The position numbers were made by a program, and so were the translations under genes. Under the pieces are notes generated by a model, which saw nothing but the letters and a program-made list of their open reading frames with translations, was not told the origin of the DNA and did not search any database. Positions 1 through 7,814 of a DNA stretch of 64,000 nt are shown here, piece by piece; within the stretch, counting starts at the first letter, position 1; every line of letters starts with the position of its first letter. The stretch is from Faecalibacterium prausnitzii (GTDB lineage Bacteria > Bacillota > Clostridia > Oscillospirales > Ruminococcaceae). Where the stretch lies: the NCBI GenBank assembly GCA_004558805.1, contig SFDE01000002.1:1-64000 (forward strand), written 5' to 3'.

Positions 1-65
1 TCATTCCAGAACGGATCGAAGAAATCATCGAACAGATTTTCATGGAAAACAGTCGGCATAAGCAT
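1..65 (-). CDS. Hsp20/alpha-crystallin small heat-shock protein, N-terminal end only
   Basis: The leftward frame from the ATG at 65 runs off the window edge and reads MLMPTVFHENLFDDFFDPFW, the N-terminus typical of Hsp20 chaperones in clostridia. A GGAGG ribosome site lies 8 bases upstream (74-78). Small heat-shock proteins form cytoplasmic oligomers that hold unfolding proteins. Only about 21 codons are visible, so the alpha-crystallin domain cannot be checked; the call rests on this N-terminus and on the HrcA-type operator upstream. Confidence 0.75.
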   Translation of the reverse strand, partial: MLMPTVFHENLFDDFFDPFWN

Positions 66-182
66 AAATCATTCCTCCAATCCCGGCGTTCGGGTCGGGC
101 AATCAATTTGAAGCGTCCATTCAGAGGGGCTTCCGGAGAACCTTCCGGCTCTCCTTTTGCCCTTCCTCCTGAGCACGCCCCT

Positions 183-211
183 GTTATAGCACAGGTTTTT
201 AGCGCTGTCAA
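183..211 (-). promoter_or_regulatory. Sigma-A promoter of the hsp20 gene
   Basis: On the minus strand TTGACA (206-211) is separated by 17 bases from TATAAC (183-188), a near-consensus promoter reading towards the Hsp20 start at 65. The untranslated leader is about 110 bases long. The -35 box lies inside a CIRCE-like inverted repeat. Confidence 0.85.
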
Positions 212-225
212 GTGTAGAGTGCTAA
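199..225 (-). promoter_or_regulatory. CIRCE-like HrcA operator
   Basis: On the plus strand TTAGCGCTG, a 9-base spacer and GAGTGCTAA match the CIRCE consensus TTAGCACTC-N9-GAGTGCTAA; one half site is perfect and the other matches at 7 of 9 positions. It overlaps the -35 box of the hsp20 promoter, as expected for repression by HrcA. HrcA itself is not in the window. Confidence 0.8.
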
Positions 226-310
226 TGTTCACAAAAGAATAATACATTTAACACAGCTTTTGCGATTTTTCAAAAAATTCGTCTGTTTATCGTATTTTTA
301 TATTCAGCAC

Positions 311-355
311 AAAACAAAAAGCGCCCCCGGAAAGCTCTTGCAGCTTTCCGGAGGC
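311..355 (-). terminator. Rho-independent terminator after the small membrane gene
   Basis: A GC-rich stem (GCCCCCGGAAAGCT paired with AGCTTTCCGGAGGC, 323-355) is followed on the minus strand by a T-rich run. It lies just after the stop of the gene at 374-640. Confidence 0.8.
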
Positions 356-373
356 ACCGGGTCTTTCGTTGCG

Positions 374-640
374 TCAATGGGAAGCAGCTTTGATCTTCCC
401 GGTCCATCGGACAAAGAGGACCAAAAAAATCACCAGTAAAAGGCAGATTGCACCGTGCATTGCCGACATCATGTAGTAGCCCATAAAATCAAACCGTACC
501 GTCCCTGCCATCAGGTAGGGCTGTCCCCCTGCCTTGTATAGGGTCACACCGCAGGCGATGCCGTTGTAAAGGGCTGCCGCCGCAGCTGCTGCACAGACGA
601 CTGCCCGGAAGACAGCGTTTTTCAGGATCTTTGTGAACAT
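374..640 (-). CDS. Small two-helix membrane protein, unknown function
   Basis: This 88-residue protein has a hydrophobic Ala-rich N-terminal segment (about residues 8-30) and a second membrane segment near residues 55-80, ending in a short basic tail. I do not recognise a family. Its start lies inside the last codons of the upstream gene (19-base overlap), so the two are probably translated together and may act together in the membrane. A strong terminator follows. Nothing suggests decay. Confidence 0.6.
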   Translation of the reverse strand: MFTKILKNAVFRAVVCAAAAAAALYNGIACGVTLYKAGGQPYLMAGTVRFDFMGYYMMSAMHGAICLLLVIFLVLFVRWTGKIKAASH

Positions 641-1287
641 AATTCCAACTCCGTTCTGACTCCATCGTTATAGTAGAAGAGGCTGCCCGCCCGGGAAAAA
701 TCCTTGTCCACCTCTACCCCGTCAAATCCCATAAATGCTTTTTCGATCTTTTCGGGGGTATAGACAAACCCTGCTGTTTTCAGCTGGTAGTCCTCTTCCA
801 CCACTTCGTTCCACAGGTGCACCGACCAGTAGCTGCAGTTTTTGCCTACAGTCCACCGATGATTCCGGTCCATGTAGTCCTCTATGATCTTCAGTTTGGA
901 CTCCCCGATGTTCACACTCAGGGACTGCCTGCCCACATACCGGTCATAATCCGCAATGTAGTTGGGCTCCAGATCAAAGAGCAGCCCCGGCATACCGGCG
1001 ACCGCCCACACCGAAAAAGTCAGCATCTCGTTATTTTTTATCTCGTAGTCCTTTATGTAGACCGAGTGTCCGGTCTGGTTGTCCACCGACAGCCATGTGT
1101 GCCCAAAGCACTTGATAAAGGGCTTGGACTCGCTTTTGCCGTCAAAGGTGGTGATGGAAAAAACAATGCCCTCTTCATAGGGAAGGGTCTGGACTGTACT
1201 CCTGTCTGTCTCTGCGCCCACCCACAGGCACAGGACGATTGCCAGAGCCGCCAGAAGTACCGGCAGTGCCGCAAGTTTTTTTCTCAC
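622..1287 (-). CDS. Membrane-anchored protein with papain-like fold features
   Basis: I chose the GTG at 1287 because GGGAGGAT sits at ideal distance and the protein then begins MRKKL followed by one hydrophobic anchor; the frame stays open to 1377. The remaining roughly 190 residues should lie outside the cell. They contain FGHTWLSV (near residue 65) and, about 85 residues later, NCSYWSVHLWNEV. A His-then-Cys order resembles circularly permuted NlpC/P60-like or DUF4105-type papain folds, so a wall or lipid-linked thiol hydrolase is possible. That assignment is inference from two motifs. It overlaps the small membrane gene downstream. Confidence 0.6.
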   Translation of the reverse strand: MRKKLAALPVLLAALAIVLCLWVGAETDRSTVQTLPYEEGIVFSITTFDGKSESKPFIKCFGHTWLSVDNQTGHSVYIKDYEIKNNEMLTFSVWAVAGMPGLLFDLEPNYIADYDRYVGRQSLSVNIGESKLKIIEDYMDRNHRWTVGKNCSYWSVHLWNEVVEEDYQLKTAGFVYTPEKIEKAFMGFDGVEVDKDFSRAGSLFYYNDGVRTELELCSQRS

Positions 1288-1410
1288 TATAGGATCCTCC
1301 CAGTTGATGGTGTGTTCTCTTACCGGTGCCCTGCCGGGCACAGTACCCACAGTATAAACGAAAAATCGCTTTAACACAAGGGTTTTTCAAAGTCTCCTGC
1401 CTGCGCAGGC

Positions 1411-1451
1411 AAAACAACGCCCCCGGAAAGCCCATTTTGCTCTCCGGGGGC
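1411..1451 (-). terminator. Terminator downstream of the TraX-like gene
   Basis: The stem GCCCCCGGA / TCCGGGGGC (1419-1451) is followed on the minus strand by TTGTTTT. It separates the TraX-like gene from the leftward pair at 374-1287. Confidence 0.75.
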
Positions 1452-1456
1452 GGGTC

Positions 1457-2224
1457 TTATCGGTTGACGAAATTCAATGTCAGCACAAGGACCAGCATAT
1501 GGACCGGGTAGAATCCGTAACAGGCGTACTGGAAGGGCTTGCTGTGGTAGCCCTGTCGTCCCCGATACAGCCAGATGGGGATCAGTGCCAGCAGCGCCAG
1601 CCCCTGCTGACAAAGCTCAAGGTCCATGCCCAGCAGCTGAACAGGGTACATCAGCCCGCCCAGCAGCTCCACATTGACCCAGTACAGCGCCACCGCCTGC
1701 CCCAACAGGCACCACCACTTCCGACCACGGAAAAAGTAGAAGAGGAACACGGTCAGGACACCTGCACCGTAGTAGTCCACCATGCAGAGAGTGCCCAGCA
1801 GTCCTCCCGCTGCCACCGCGAGGACAGACACCAGCAGGGTGAGCCAGATCTTCTGCTTTTTCCGTGCGTTCTCCATGAGATGGATCCCCAGAAGCCCCAG
1901 CAGCAGGGTCCAGATCACATTCTGGTGCACCGGATAGAACCAGGTCCCGCCGTACATCAGATCAAAGGGCACCTCCGAGAGCACCGCAAACAGCAGCATC
2001 CGCAGGGCATACTTTTTGAAGCTCCGGGTGTGGAAATACCCCTCCACCGCCATAAAGGCAAAGATGGGAAAGGCAAGCCGCCCGGCGCAGGTCAGCCACT
2101 CCTGCGCCGGCAGAAGGGTCGCCCAGAGGTGGTCCATGAGCATCAGGGTCATGGCGATGATGTGAAGCGCCGCTGCGCTCAGGTCAAAGGAGGTTGCGGC
2201 GGTAGAATGCAGTTTATTTGACAC
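1457..2224 (-). CDS. TraX-family integral membrane protein
   Basis: The protein from the GTG at 2224 is 255 residues, the usual TraX-family length. It has about seven hydrophobic segments and the family-like stretches HIIAMTLMLMDHLW, RLAFPIFAFMAVEGY and SEVPFDLM. TraX of F-like plasmids acetylates pilin; chromosomal relatives in Firmicutes are of unknown substrate. GAGG lies 9 bases before the GTG. The same frame is open for 80 more codons upstream (to 2464) and looks protein-like, but TraX homology starts only after the GTG, so the upstream part may be a remnant of another gene. Confidence 0.75.
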   Translation of the reverse strand: MSNKLHSTAATSFDLSAAALHIIAMTLMLMDHLWATLLPAQEWLTCAGRLAFPIFAFMAVEGYFHTRSFKKYALRMLLFAVLSEVPFDLMYGGTWFYPVHQNVIWTLLLGLLGIHLMENARKKQKIWLTLLVSVLAVAAGGLLGTLCMVDYYGAGVLTVFLFYFFRGRKWWCLLGQAVALYWVNVELLGGLMYPVQLLGMDLELCQQGLALLALIPIWLYRGRQGYHSKPFQYACYGFYPVHMLVLVLTLNFVNR

Positions 2225-2655
2225 GTTGTTGTACCTCGTTCCTGTGGAGTTTCTTTTATTTTCCGGTGGCCCCATGTAGTTGATGCCGTCTCCGTCCAGC
2301 AGGACCGTACCGGTAAATTCTCCGCTGCCGGAGTCGTAAACAAGATCGGTCACTTTATACCGGGCAGACCGGGCGTCCCGCAGCACGATGTGCAGCCGGT
2401 CCTGCAGGTCCACTTCCGGTGAAATCCGGTCCCCTTTACCCTGAATACGAACAGGAAGGGGCAATGATTGCGCCCATCGGCAATTTTGTGCAAAAAAGAC
2501 AGCTTTTCCCTCGAAAGACCGTTTCTGCCGGGCTGGATGGTATAAAAATTTTCTGCAGTTCTTTGTTCAAATCACCAATGGTCTTTTTGTGCCGGGCGTG
2601 ATACAATAGCAAACGTTGTGCGTCTGCACAAAAATAGCAAAAGGAGCTGCTGAAT

Positions 2656-2850
2656 TTGGATCCCATCTATCTGTTGCCCGGTGAAGAACGCTGTGTCCCT
2701 TTTAAGGATTCCGATGGCGTCCCCAAAATACACTACACCTACTGCTCTTTCCACGGCAGACTTTTCAACTGCACCTGCCGCTCCAGGGACGAAGCGCAGA
2801 AGCTCTGCGAGGACTGGCTGGTCCAGCAGGACCGCTGCTATATAAACTAA
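2656..2850 (+). CDS. Small Cys-containing protein, unknown
   Basis: A TTG start with AAAGGAG in front gives a 64-residue protein. It is charged and soluble, with four cysteines (a CTC pair near residue 40, plus Cys13 and Cys30) that could bind metal. No membrane segment is seen. A perfect terminator follows immediately, which supports a real transcribed gene standing alone. I do not recognise the family. Confidence 0.55.
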   Translation: MDPIYLLPGEERCVPFKDSDGVPKIHYTYCSFHGRLFNCTCRSRDEAQKLCEDWLVQQDRCYIN

Positions 2851-2910
2851 GATCCGCCGAGGTCTTCCTCCCTTTTTAGGGGCGGGAGCCTCGGCGGATC
2901 TCTTTTTTCT
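2851..2910 (+). terminator. Strong terminator of the small Cys protein gene
   Basis: GATCCGCCGAGG (2851-2862) pairs with CCTCGGCGGATC (2889-2900) and is followed by TCTTTTTTCT. Confidence 0.9.
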
Positions 2911-2943
2911 ACAACAAAAGCGGGCAGTCCCGGGACTGCCCGC
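2911..2943 (-). terminator. Terminator of the aac(3) remnant
   Basis: A 24-base perfect palindrome (2920-2943) is followed on the minus strand by TTTTGTTGT. It faces the preceding terminator and closes the leftward pseudogene. Confidence 0.75.
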
Positions 2944-2980
2944 TGAAAAAACGCTTTGCCGGTATGACCGGAGCCAAGCC

Positions 2981-3441
2981 TTATCCCTGCGCCGGACTGC
3001 CCCCGGTGCAAAGATCCTGCCACCGCTGCGGCGGGATGACCGGCTCCGTCACAAAGGCTTCGGGATTGGAGGCGAGAACGTGGCGGGTGACCCGGAAGAC
3101 GCCCTCCGCATCGCAGAGAATGCACTTTGCATCGCCAAATTTCATATTCTGCGCTGCACCGCAGTCCAGATACGCCTGTTCCAGCTTTACAAAATCTTCG
3201 GAGATGTGGGGCTGGTCCGGACATCAAACACCCTGTCGCTGCCGTCCACGAACCGCCATGTGTGGATGGGCAGCAACAGCAGCCCCCCAGCAAAAAACTC
3301 CATCAGGACATCCAGCACCGTGTCTGCGCCCCCTTCCACCTCCCCGATGGACTTCATGGAGGAGTGGATGAGGATGGTCTCGGTGCCGGTAAGCCCCATT
3401 GCCACAAGGTCCTGCCGCAGGGTTTCCTTTGTATGTGCCAT
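2981..3441 (-). pseudogene. Aminoglycoside N(3)-acetyltransferase remnant, internally deleted and frameshifted
   Basis: From the ATG at 3441 (AAAGGAG in front) the first 75 or so codons match the AAC(3) N-terminus: MGLTGTETILIHSSMKSIGE, a GGADTVLDVL segment and FDVRTSPT. The frame then ends at 3187. A second leftward frame reads KLEQAYLDCGAAQNMKFGDA and continues to a TAA at 2981, which resembles the AAC(3) C-terminus. Intact enzymes have about 260-270 residues; here roughly 110 central residues, including the conserved His region, are gone and the ends are out of frame. The protein cannot be functional. Confidence 0.75.
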
Positions 3442-3467
3442 GATTTTTCTCCTTTTACAGCAATTTC

Positions 3468-3861
3468 CGACCGGCTATTCTGGATACGGCAAGAGTCCGA
3501 TGCAGCTTCCACCATTTATTCCGTCGGTCGGGGCGGCGGCGTGAACGGTCACGCCCTGCCCGCCTTGGGAAAGAGAAGCCCGCAGGGTCTCTGCGGAGCT
3601 CAAAATATTTCAGAGTGGCTTACCTGCCCATGGAGACGTCAGCAGGGTAGCAGGAGTGCAGGGAATAGCAAAAAGGACGCTTTTGGCAAAAGAACGATGG
3701 GCGGCGGCAGAAACGCCGAACGCTGAGGTTTTTTTTAATGAAGGCTCGTAAGGTGAGCCAAACCAGAAGCTTCCTTGCGGAAATGTGCAGCCTTATAGTT
3801 CATCTGCACCTGAACCGGTATCCGCCTTCTCTTGTCTTGCCGCACCCAGAATAGCCGGTCG
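3468..3861. mobile_element. 394-bp MITE-like element with 27-bp terminal inverted repeats
   Basis: The left end CGACCGGCTATTCTGG is repeated exactly inverted at the right end (3846-3861); including the next 11 bases the repeats are 27 bp with two mismatches (3468-3494 and 3835-3861). The interior has no convincing gene, but contains inverted segments and a T8 run at 3728-3735. It begins 26 bases upstream of the aac(3) start and ends 10 bases before the stop of the next gene. No clear target duplication is visible. A non-autonomous element is the simplest reading; a structured RNA gene is an alternative. Confidence 0.6.
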
Positions 3862-3870
3862 TCGGCAAGG

Positions 3871-4509
3871 TCATGCCTTCACATTTTCCAGATAGGTCTC
3901 AAATGCCTCTGCAAAGCTGGCGTTCACGTCAAAGGGCGGCGCATAGTCCACTTTGGAGGTCACAAGGCACAGGTCGATGCGGTTGGAGGTCTCGTCTGCC
4001 TGCTGGTTCAGCTTAGTCAGGGCGCTGCGGATGACCTTGCGGTCGTAATTGATGGTGGTGACCCTTTTTACATCGCAGCAGTAGGAGATCTGGTTGCCCT
4101 CGGCGTTGAATCGGTAGCCGGTGCCCCCACCGGAAAGCATCTGTTCAGAGCTGCGCAAGTCATTCATCCGCTTAAAGGTCCGTGCCACGCTCTGTCGGGC
4201 GGTATTCAGGCTCACCTCGCTGTCCATGTCCATGTCCAGTGCGTCCTTTGCCTTGCGGATGGCGACAAACAGCCGGCTCTTTTCCTCCAGCAGGTACAGC
4301 ATGAACCGGGCGATATCGGTGATCTGCTCGTAGTATTCGGTCTGGGGCACATCCATCACCGTCTCGTCCTCCGCCTCTGCCATGACTTTGTGGCGCAGAT
4401 AGGTGTTTGCCACCTTGGTGACATTGGAGTCGCAATCCAGGATGTTCTGTGCTTCCTCCAGCAGGGACTGGAGCTTGTTCTGGTAGCGGAACGCTTCTTT
4501 CAGATTCAT
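3871..4509 (-). CDS. Conserved-looking soluble protein, unknown function
   Basis: From the ATG at 4509 (GAGGTGG in front; an in-frame GTG at 4518 is the alternative) the product is 212 residues. The first 120 are highly charged and predicted alpha-helical, possibly a coiled coil; the last 90 contain YCCDVKRVTTINYDRKVIR. There is no membrane or signal segment. I do not recognise the family. It stands alone, with the MITE-like element immediately downstream. Confidence 0.6.
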   Translation of the reverse strand: MNLKEAFRYQNKLQSLLEEAQNILDCDSNVTKVANTYLRHKVMAEAEDETVMDVPQTEYYEQITDIARFMLYLLEEKSRLFVAIRKAKDALDMDMDSEVSLNTARQSVARTFKRMNDLRSSEQMLSGGGTGYRFNAEGNQISYCCDVKRVTTINYDRKVIRSALTKLNQQADETSNRIDLCLVTSKVDYAPPFDVNASFAEAFETYLENVKA

Positions 4510-4856
4510 GAGATCCACCTCGTTTTCAGGTTCGGTTTTCCGTTGCGTCTTTTTCCGCTCCTATTGAACCATATTTCCCGGCAAAAGGCAACGGCGCAGA
4601 GCCGCGCCCCGCCGCTGCCCTCCCTTTCTTCTGCGATGTCCCCTGCAAATTTCACACAAATTTGACCCTGTCACGGTTTTTTGCCGGGGCGGCGGGTTCT
4701 ACAATAAAAATGTCGGACACATCCGATTCCGGACCTGCTCCCTTTTTGAACAGTCCCGGGCTTTTCCATATACGCAAAGCGCCCATCCCGGCTTTGAACA
4801 CCGGAATGGGCGCTTTGCGTTTGCTGTAATATATGATGATCGGAGAATGGCAGAAC
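4510..4856. other. Intergenic stretch with one long hairpin
   Basis: The only structure seen is an imperfect inverted repeat at 4773-4791 and 4801-4819 (CGCAAAGCGCCCATC paired with GATGGGCGCTTTGCG-like arm, one mismatch region). It follows the stop of the gene at 4857-5111 and may end its transcript, although a strong T run is missing. The rest holds no gene I can support. Confidence 0.5.
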
Positions 4857-5111
4857 TCAGCCGGCGATGCGGTCCTTACGACCTGCCTCCAGCATATAGC
4901 GCAGGAAGCCGGTGACATCGGCGGGGTCGGTGACGGTGATGGCAAAGCCCTTCTTGGGGGCAGCGTCCATCATCCGCAGCATGGAGGATGCGGTGGCATC
5001 CTTCTTCAGGTCACAGGTCTTGCCGTTGTCCAGATGGAGCAGCACGCTGCCACGGCTGGCGGAAACCTGCTTCATAAAACGATCCTTATCAAAATATTCA
5101 ATACGAAGCAT
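4857..5111 (-). CDS. Small soluble protein, unknown
   Basis: The ATG at 5111 has a perfect CAAGGAGG 7 bases upstream and gives 84 residues beginning MLRIEYFDKDRF. The open frame extends upstream but without a ribosome site or protein-like sequence. The product is mixed alpha/beta, without cysteines other than one in KTCDLKK, and ends in a basic helix. Family not recognised. It is a single-gene unit. Confidence 0.6.
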   Translation of the reverse strand: MLRIEYFDKDRFMKQVSASRGSVLLHLDNGKTCDLKKDATASSMLRMMDAAPKKGFAITVTDPADVTGFLRYMLEAGRKDRIAG

Positions 5112-5396
5112 AGGAATACCTCCTTGAAAATGGTTTGTTATATGTATCGTCCCTCGTTGGAGCTCCCGGCGCATCCGGAACCCACGATCCGGACCGCTGC
5201 GCAAAAAACAGCGCTGAGCGGCAAAAAAGACCTTTCCCGGGGCTTGCAGCCCTGTCCTTTCCGTGTTATACTGAACCCGGAAGCTCTGGTAGAATAATAC
5301 CACGAAATGATCGCCAATAATAGAACAGAATCGTATATTTCATAGGACAAAACCAGCATCGTTAAAAAACAAACCAAGTATTGCGGAAAGGAACTG

Positions 5397-6335
5397 GTGA
5401 ATATGGCATATTCTGTGAGCGACAGCCCCGCCGCCCGGGGGTGGGTGGGGCTTACCAGTGCAGCGGCGGTGGTGGCAGACGCAGAAGGACGGGAGCAGGC
5501 CCAGCACGGCAGCGCCCTGTTCCCCATTGCCTGCTATGCCGAAGACCTTGCCTTCTACTCGGTGGCGTGGCACTGGCACGAGGAGTTCGAGTTTATTCTG
5601 GCAGCCCTGGGTCCCATCCATGTAGACGTGAACAAGACCCGGCTGACCCTGCAGACCGGGCAGGGGGTGTTCGTCAACTCCGGGGCGCTCCACGCCGTGG
5701 AACCTGCCGAAAGCAGGGCGCTGCTCCACTCCGGCGTCTTTCATCCCCGGCTGGTGGGCGGGGTGGACACCGTTTTCTGGCAGAAGCTGGTGCGTCCTCT
5801 GCTTCAGCCGGGAACTCCCGCCTTCTTTCTGCTGGACCAGGCAGTGCCATGGCAGAAACAGGTGCTGCTCTGTTTGCAGGAGGCGTGGAAAGGGGTGGCG
5901 GATGAACCCTTTGACTACGAAAACCGGGTGCGGTATCACCTGACGGCGGCGCTGCGGCTGCTGATCACCCAGTGCGTAAGCGGAAAGGTAAAGGTCTCAG
6001 AACAGGAGCAGATCGCCTCGGAGCGGATGAAGCAGATGCTCCGCTACGTGGAGGATCACTTTGCAGAGGAAGTGACCGTGGCAAAGATCGCCGACAGCGT
6101 AGCGCTCAGCGAAAGTGCCTGTCTGCGCAGTTTCCGGCAGTTTCTGGGCATCACCCCCATCCAATATCTCAAACAGTTCCGGGTGGAAAAAGCCGCAGAG
6201 CTGCTCCGTTCCACCCGGCTCAAGACCGGCGAGATCGGGCTGGAATGCGGCTTTTCCGACGGCAGCTACTTCATCCGCACCTTCCGGGAGATCAAGCACT
6301 GTACGCCCCGGGAGTACCGCACCCTGTTCTGCTGA
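5397..6335 (+). CDS. AraC-family regulator with cupin sensor domain
   Basis: This 312-residue protein has an N-terminal cupin-type ligand domain (about residues 40-170; a WHWHEEFEF strand typical of AraC cupins) and a C-terminal AraC double HTH (about 210-312, containing ITPIQYLKQFRVEKAAELL and IGLECGFSDGSYFIRTFRE). It binds DNA and senses a small ligand, probably a sugar. AAAGGA precedes the GTG at 5397; an ATG at 5403 is also possible. The next gene is another AraC regulator, so its targets cannot be read from immediate neighbours. Confidence 0.88.
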   Translation: MNMAYSVSDSPAARGWVGLTSAAAVVADAEGREQAQHGSALFPIACYAEDLAFYSVAWHWHEEFEFILAALGPIHVDVNKTRLTLQTGQGVFVNSGALHAVEPAESRALLHSGVFHPRLVGGVDTVFWQKLVRPLLQPGTPAFFLLDQAVPWQKQVLLCLQEAWKGVADEPFDYENRVRYHLTAALRLLITQCVSGKVKVSEQEQIASERMKQMLRYVEDHFAEEVTVAKIADSVALSESACLRSFRQFLGITPIQYLKQFRVEKAAELLRSTRLKTGEIGLECGFSDGSYFIRTFREIKHCTPREYRTLFC

Positions 6336-6508
6336 ACCGCAGCGAAGCTGTTGCCAGAAAACAGCAGAGTCCCTCGTCAATATACCCTAACCTATACACA
6401 AAATTTGTGCAATACCATGATTTTGCGCCGGGAAACTTGCTTTTCTCCCCCGGGGCGTTTATGATGACGATGTTCGCATGTCCGGTGCAGAAAAGGGGAA
6501 ATGGAGCC

Positions 6509-7513
6509 ATGAGCAGACTTGAATATACCATAGAAAGCGTTCTGGACATCCCTCTGTGGGAAAAAATGCAGGACCGGCTGGCGGAGCTCACCGGCACCGC
6601 CATCATATGTATCGATATCAAGGGCAACCCTGTCACGAAGCACAGCGGTCGCACCGAGTTTTGCAGCATTATCCGAGAGAACCCCATCTCCCGCAAGCGC
6701 TGCTTCCGCTGCGACGCTCTGGCAGGAGTGGAGGCAGTGCGCCGGGGTCGCCCCTACATCTACCTGTGCCACTGCGGCATCGTGGACGTGGCAGTGCCCG
6801 TCATGGTGGGGGATATCTATCTGGGTGCCGTGATGTTCGGGCAGGTAAGGCTGCTGAACAAGGACCGGGAAAAGGCGGTGAGGCTGGTAAACGAGATCAG
6901 CTCCATCCTGCCGCAGGAGGATGCCGCACGGCAGGAAATGCTGCAGAAGTACGAGCTTCTGCCGGAGATGGACTATGACCAGATCGTGCTGATCGCAGAA
7001 TATATCAACGATATGGTGCACTATATTGTGGACCGTGCCGTAAAGAGCCGCACCCGGGATGAGACCTACAAGTGGCTTATGAGCACCAACACGGAGCAGC
7101 TCAGCGAAGAAATGGAGATCCAGGAGATCCTGCCGCAGGAGGACCGGCTGCGGCAGACCGAGGTGCTGCCGGTAAAGCCCAGCAGTGTGGTCTACCCGGC
7201 GGTGGTCTACATCCGGGACCATCTGCAGCAGGAGATCTCCATGAAGGAGATGGCAGAGCTGTGCCACCTCAGCCCCAGCTATTTTTCCCGGACCTTTAAT
7301 AAGGAGACGGGAGAAAGCTTTGTGAACTATATCAGCAGCCGGAGGATCCAGCTGGCAAAAGAACTGCTGCGGGACACCGGCAAAAGCATCACCCAGATCG
7401 CCGACGAAGTGGGCTACGACAATATCAGCCACTTTATCGCCGTGTTCAAGCGCACCGAAGGGGTCACGCCCTCTGTGTACCGATCCACGAGAAAAAGAAA
7501 ATTTTTTTCATAA
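6509..7513 (+). CDS. PocR-domain AraC-family regulator
   Basis: I chose the ATG at 6509 because homology begins there and a purine-rich site precedes it; the open frame extends 179 codons upstream in shadow of the previous gene. Residues about 5-165 form a PocR sensory domain, with the Cys motif SRKRCFRCDALAG and a CHCGIVDVAVPV segment; the C-terminal 100 residues are an AraC HTH with ISMKEMAELCHLSPSYFSR. PocR domains bind small organics in propanediol-type regulators and may carry redox-active cysteines. The downstream membrane hydrolase is a plausible target. Confidence 0.88.
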   Translation: MSRLEYTIESVLDIPLWEKMQDRLAELTGTAIICIDIKGNPVTKHSGRTEFCSIIRENPISRKRCFRCDALAGVEAVRRGRPYIYLCHCGIVDVAVPVMVGDIYLGAVMFGQVRLLNKDREKAVRLVNEISSILPQEDAARQEMLQKYELLPEMDYDQIVLIAEYINDMVHYIVDRAVKSRTRDETYKWLMSTNTEQLSEEMEIQEILPQEDRLRQTEVLPVKPSSVVYPAVVYIRDHLQQEISMKEMAELCHLSPSYFSRTFNKETGESFVNYISSRRIQLAKELLRDTGKSITQIADEVGYDNISHFIAVFKRTEGVTPSVYRSTRKRKFFS

Positions 7514-7546
7514 TTCCGGCGGATCCTCCCTAAAATACACCCATCC

Positions 7547-7588
7547 GGGGGCTGCAGCACATGGTTTGGTGCTGCAGCCCCCTTTGTT
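7547..7588 (+). terminator. Terminator after the PocR regulator
   Basis: GGGGGCTGCAGCAC pairs with GTGCTGCAGCCCCC and is followed by TTTGTT. Confidence 0.85.
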
Positions 7589-7814
7589 CAGTTCGCACAA
7601 TAGCGGCGGGCATAAATTGTGGAAGTTATTTTGTATACAATCTCAAAAGACAAAATAACAGTAAAGAGCAAAAAATCGCAACAAAAACACAACAAAGAGC
7701 AACAAACTTATTCATTGCATTTTTTGTGCAGTTTTGATAGATTCTTGTTAAGAGGTTGAGTGCAAAGTGTAGTGCTCGACAAAAGAAGAAAAATTTCGAC
7801 AAGGAGGAAATGAA
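7589..7814. other. AT-rich leader of the membrane hydrolase gene
   Basis: About 225 bases, far richer in A and T than the surroundings, precede the hydrolase start. The segment contains many AACAAA-type repeats and TATACAAT-like -10 candidates (for example near 7635) but no single convincing promoter. No gene is seen. An RBS, AAGGAGG, ends it at 7801-7807. Confidence 0.45.

Noticed and set aside
3468..3861. RNase P RNA, SRP RNA or 6S RNA gene inside the inverted repeats
   Set aside because: I looked for their conserved cores (for example GAGGAAAGTC for RNase P, GGAAGGGAGCAGCC-like for SRP) and did not find them.
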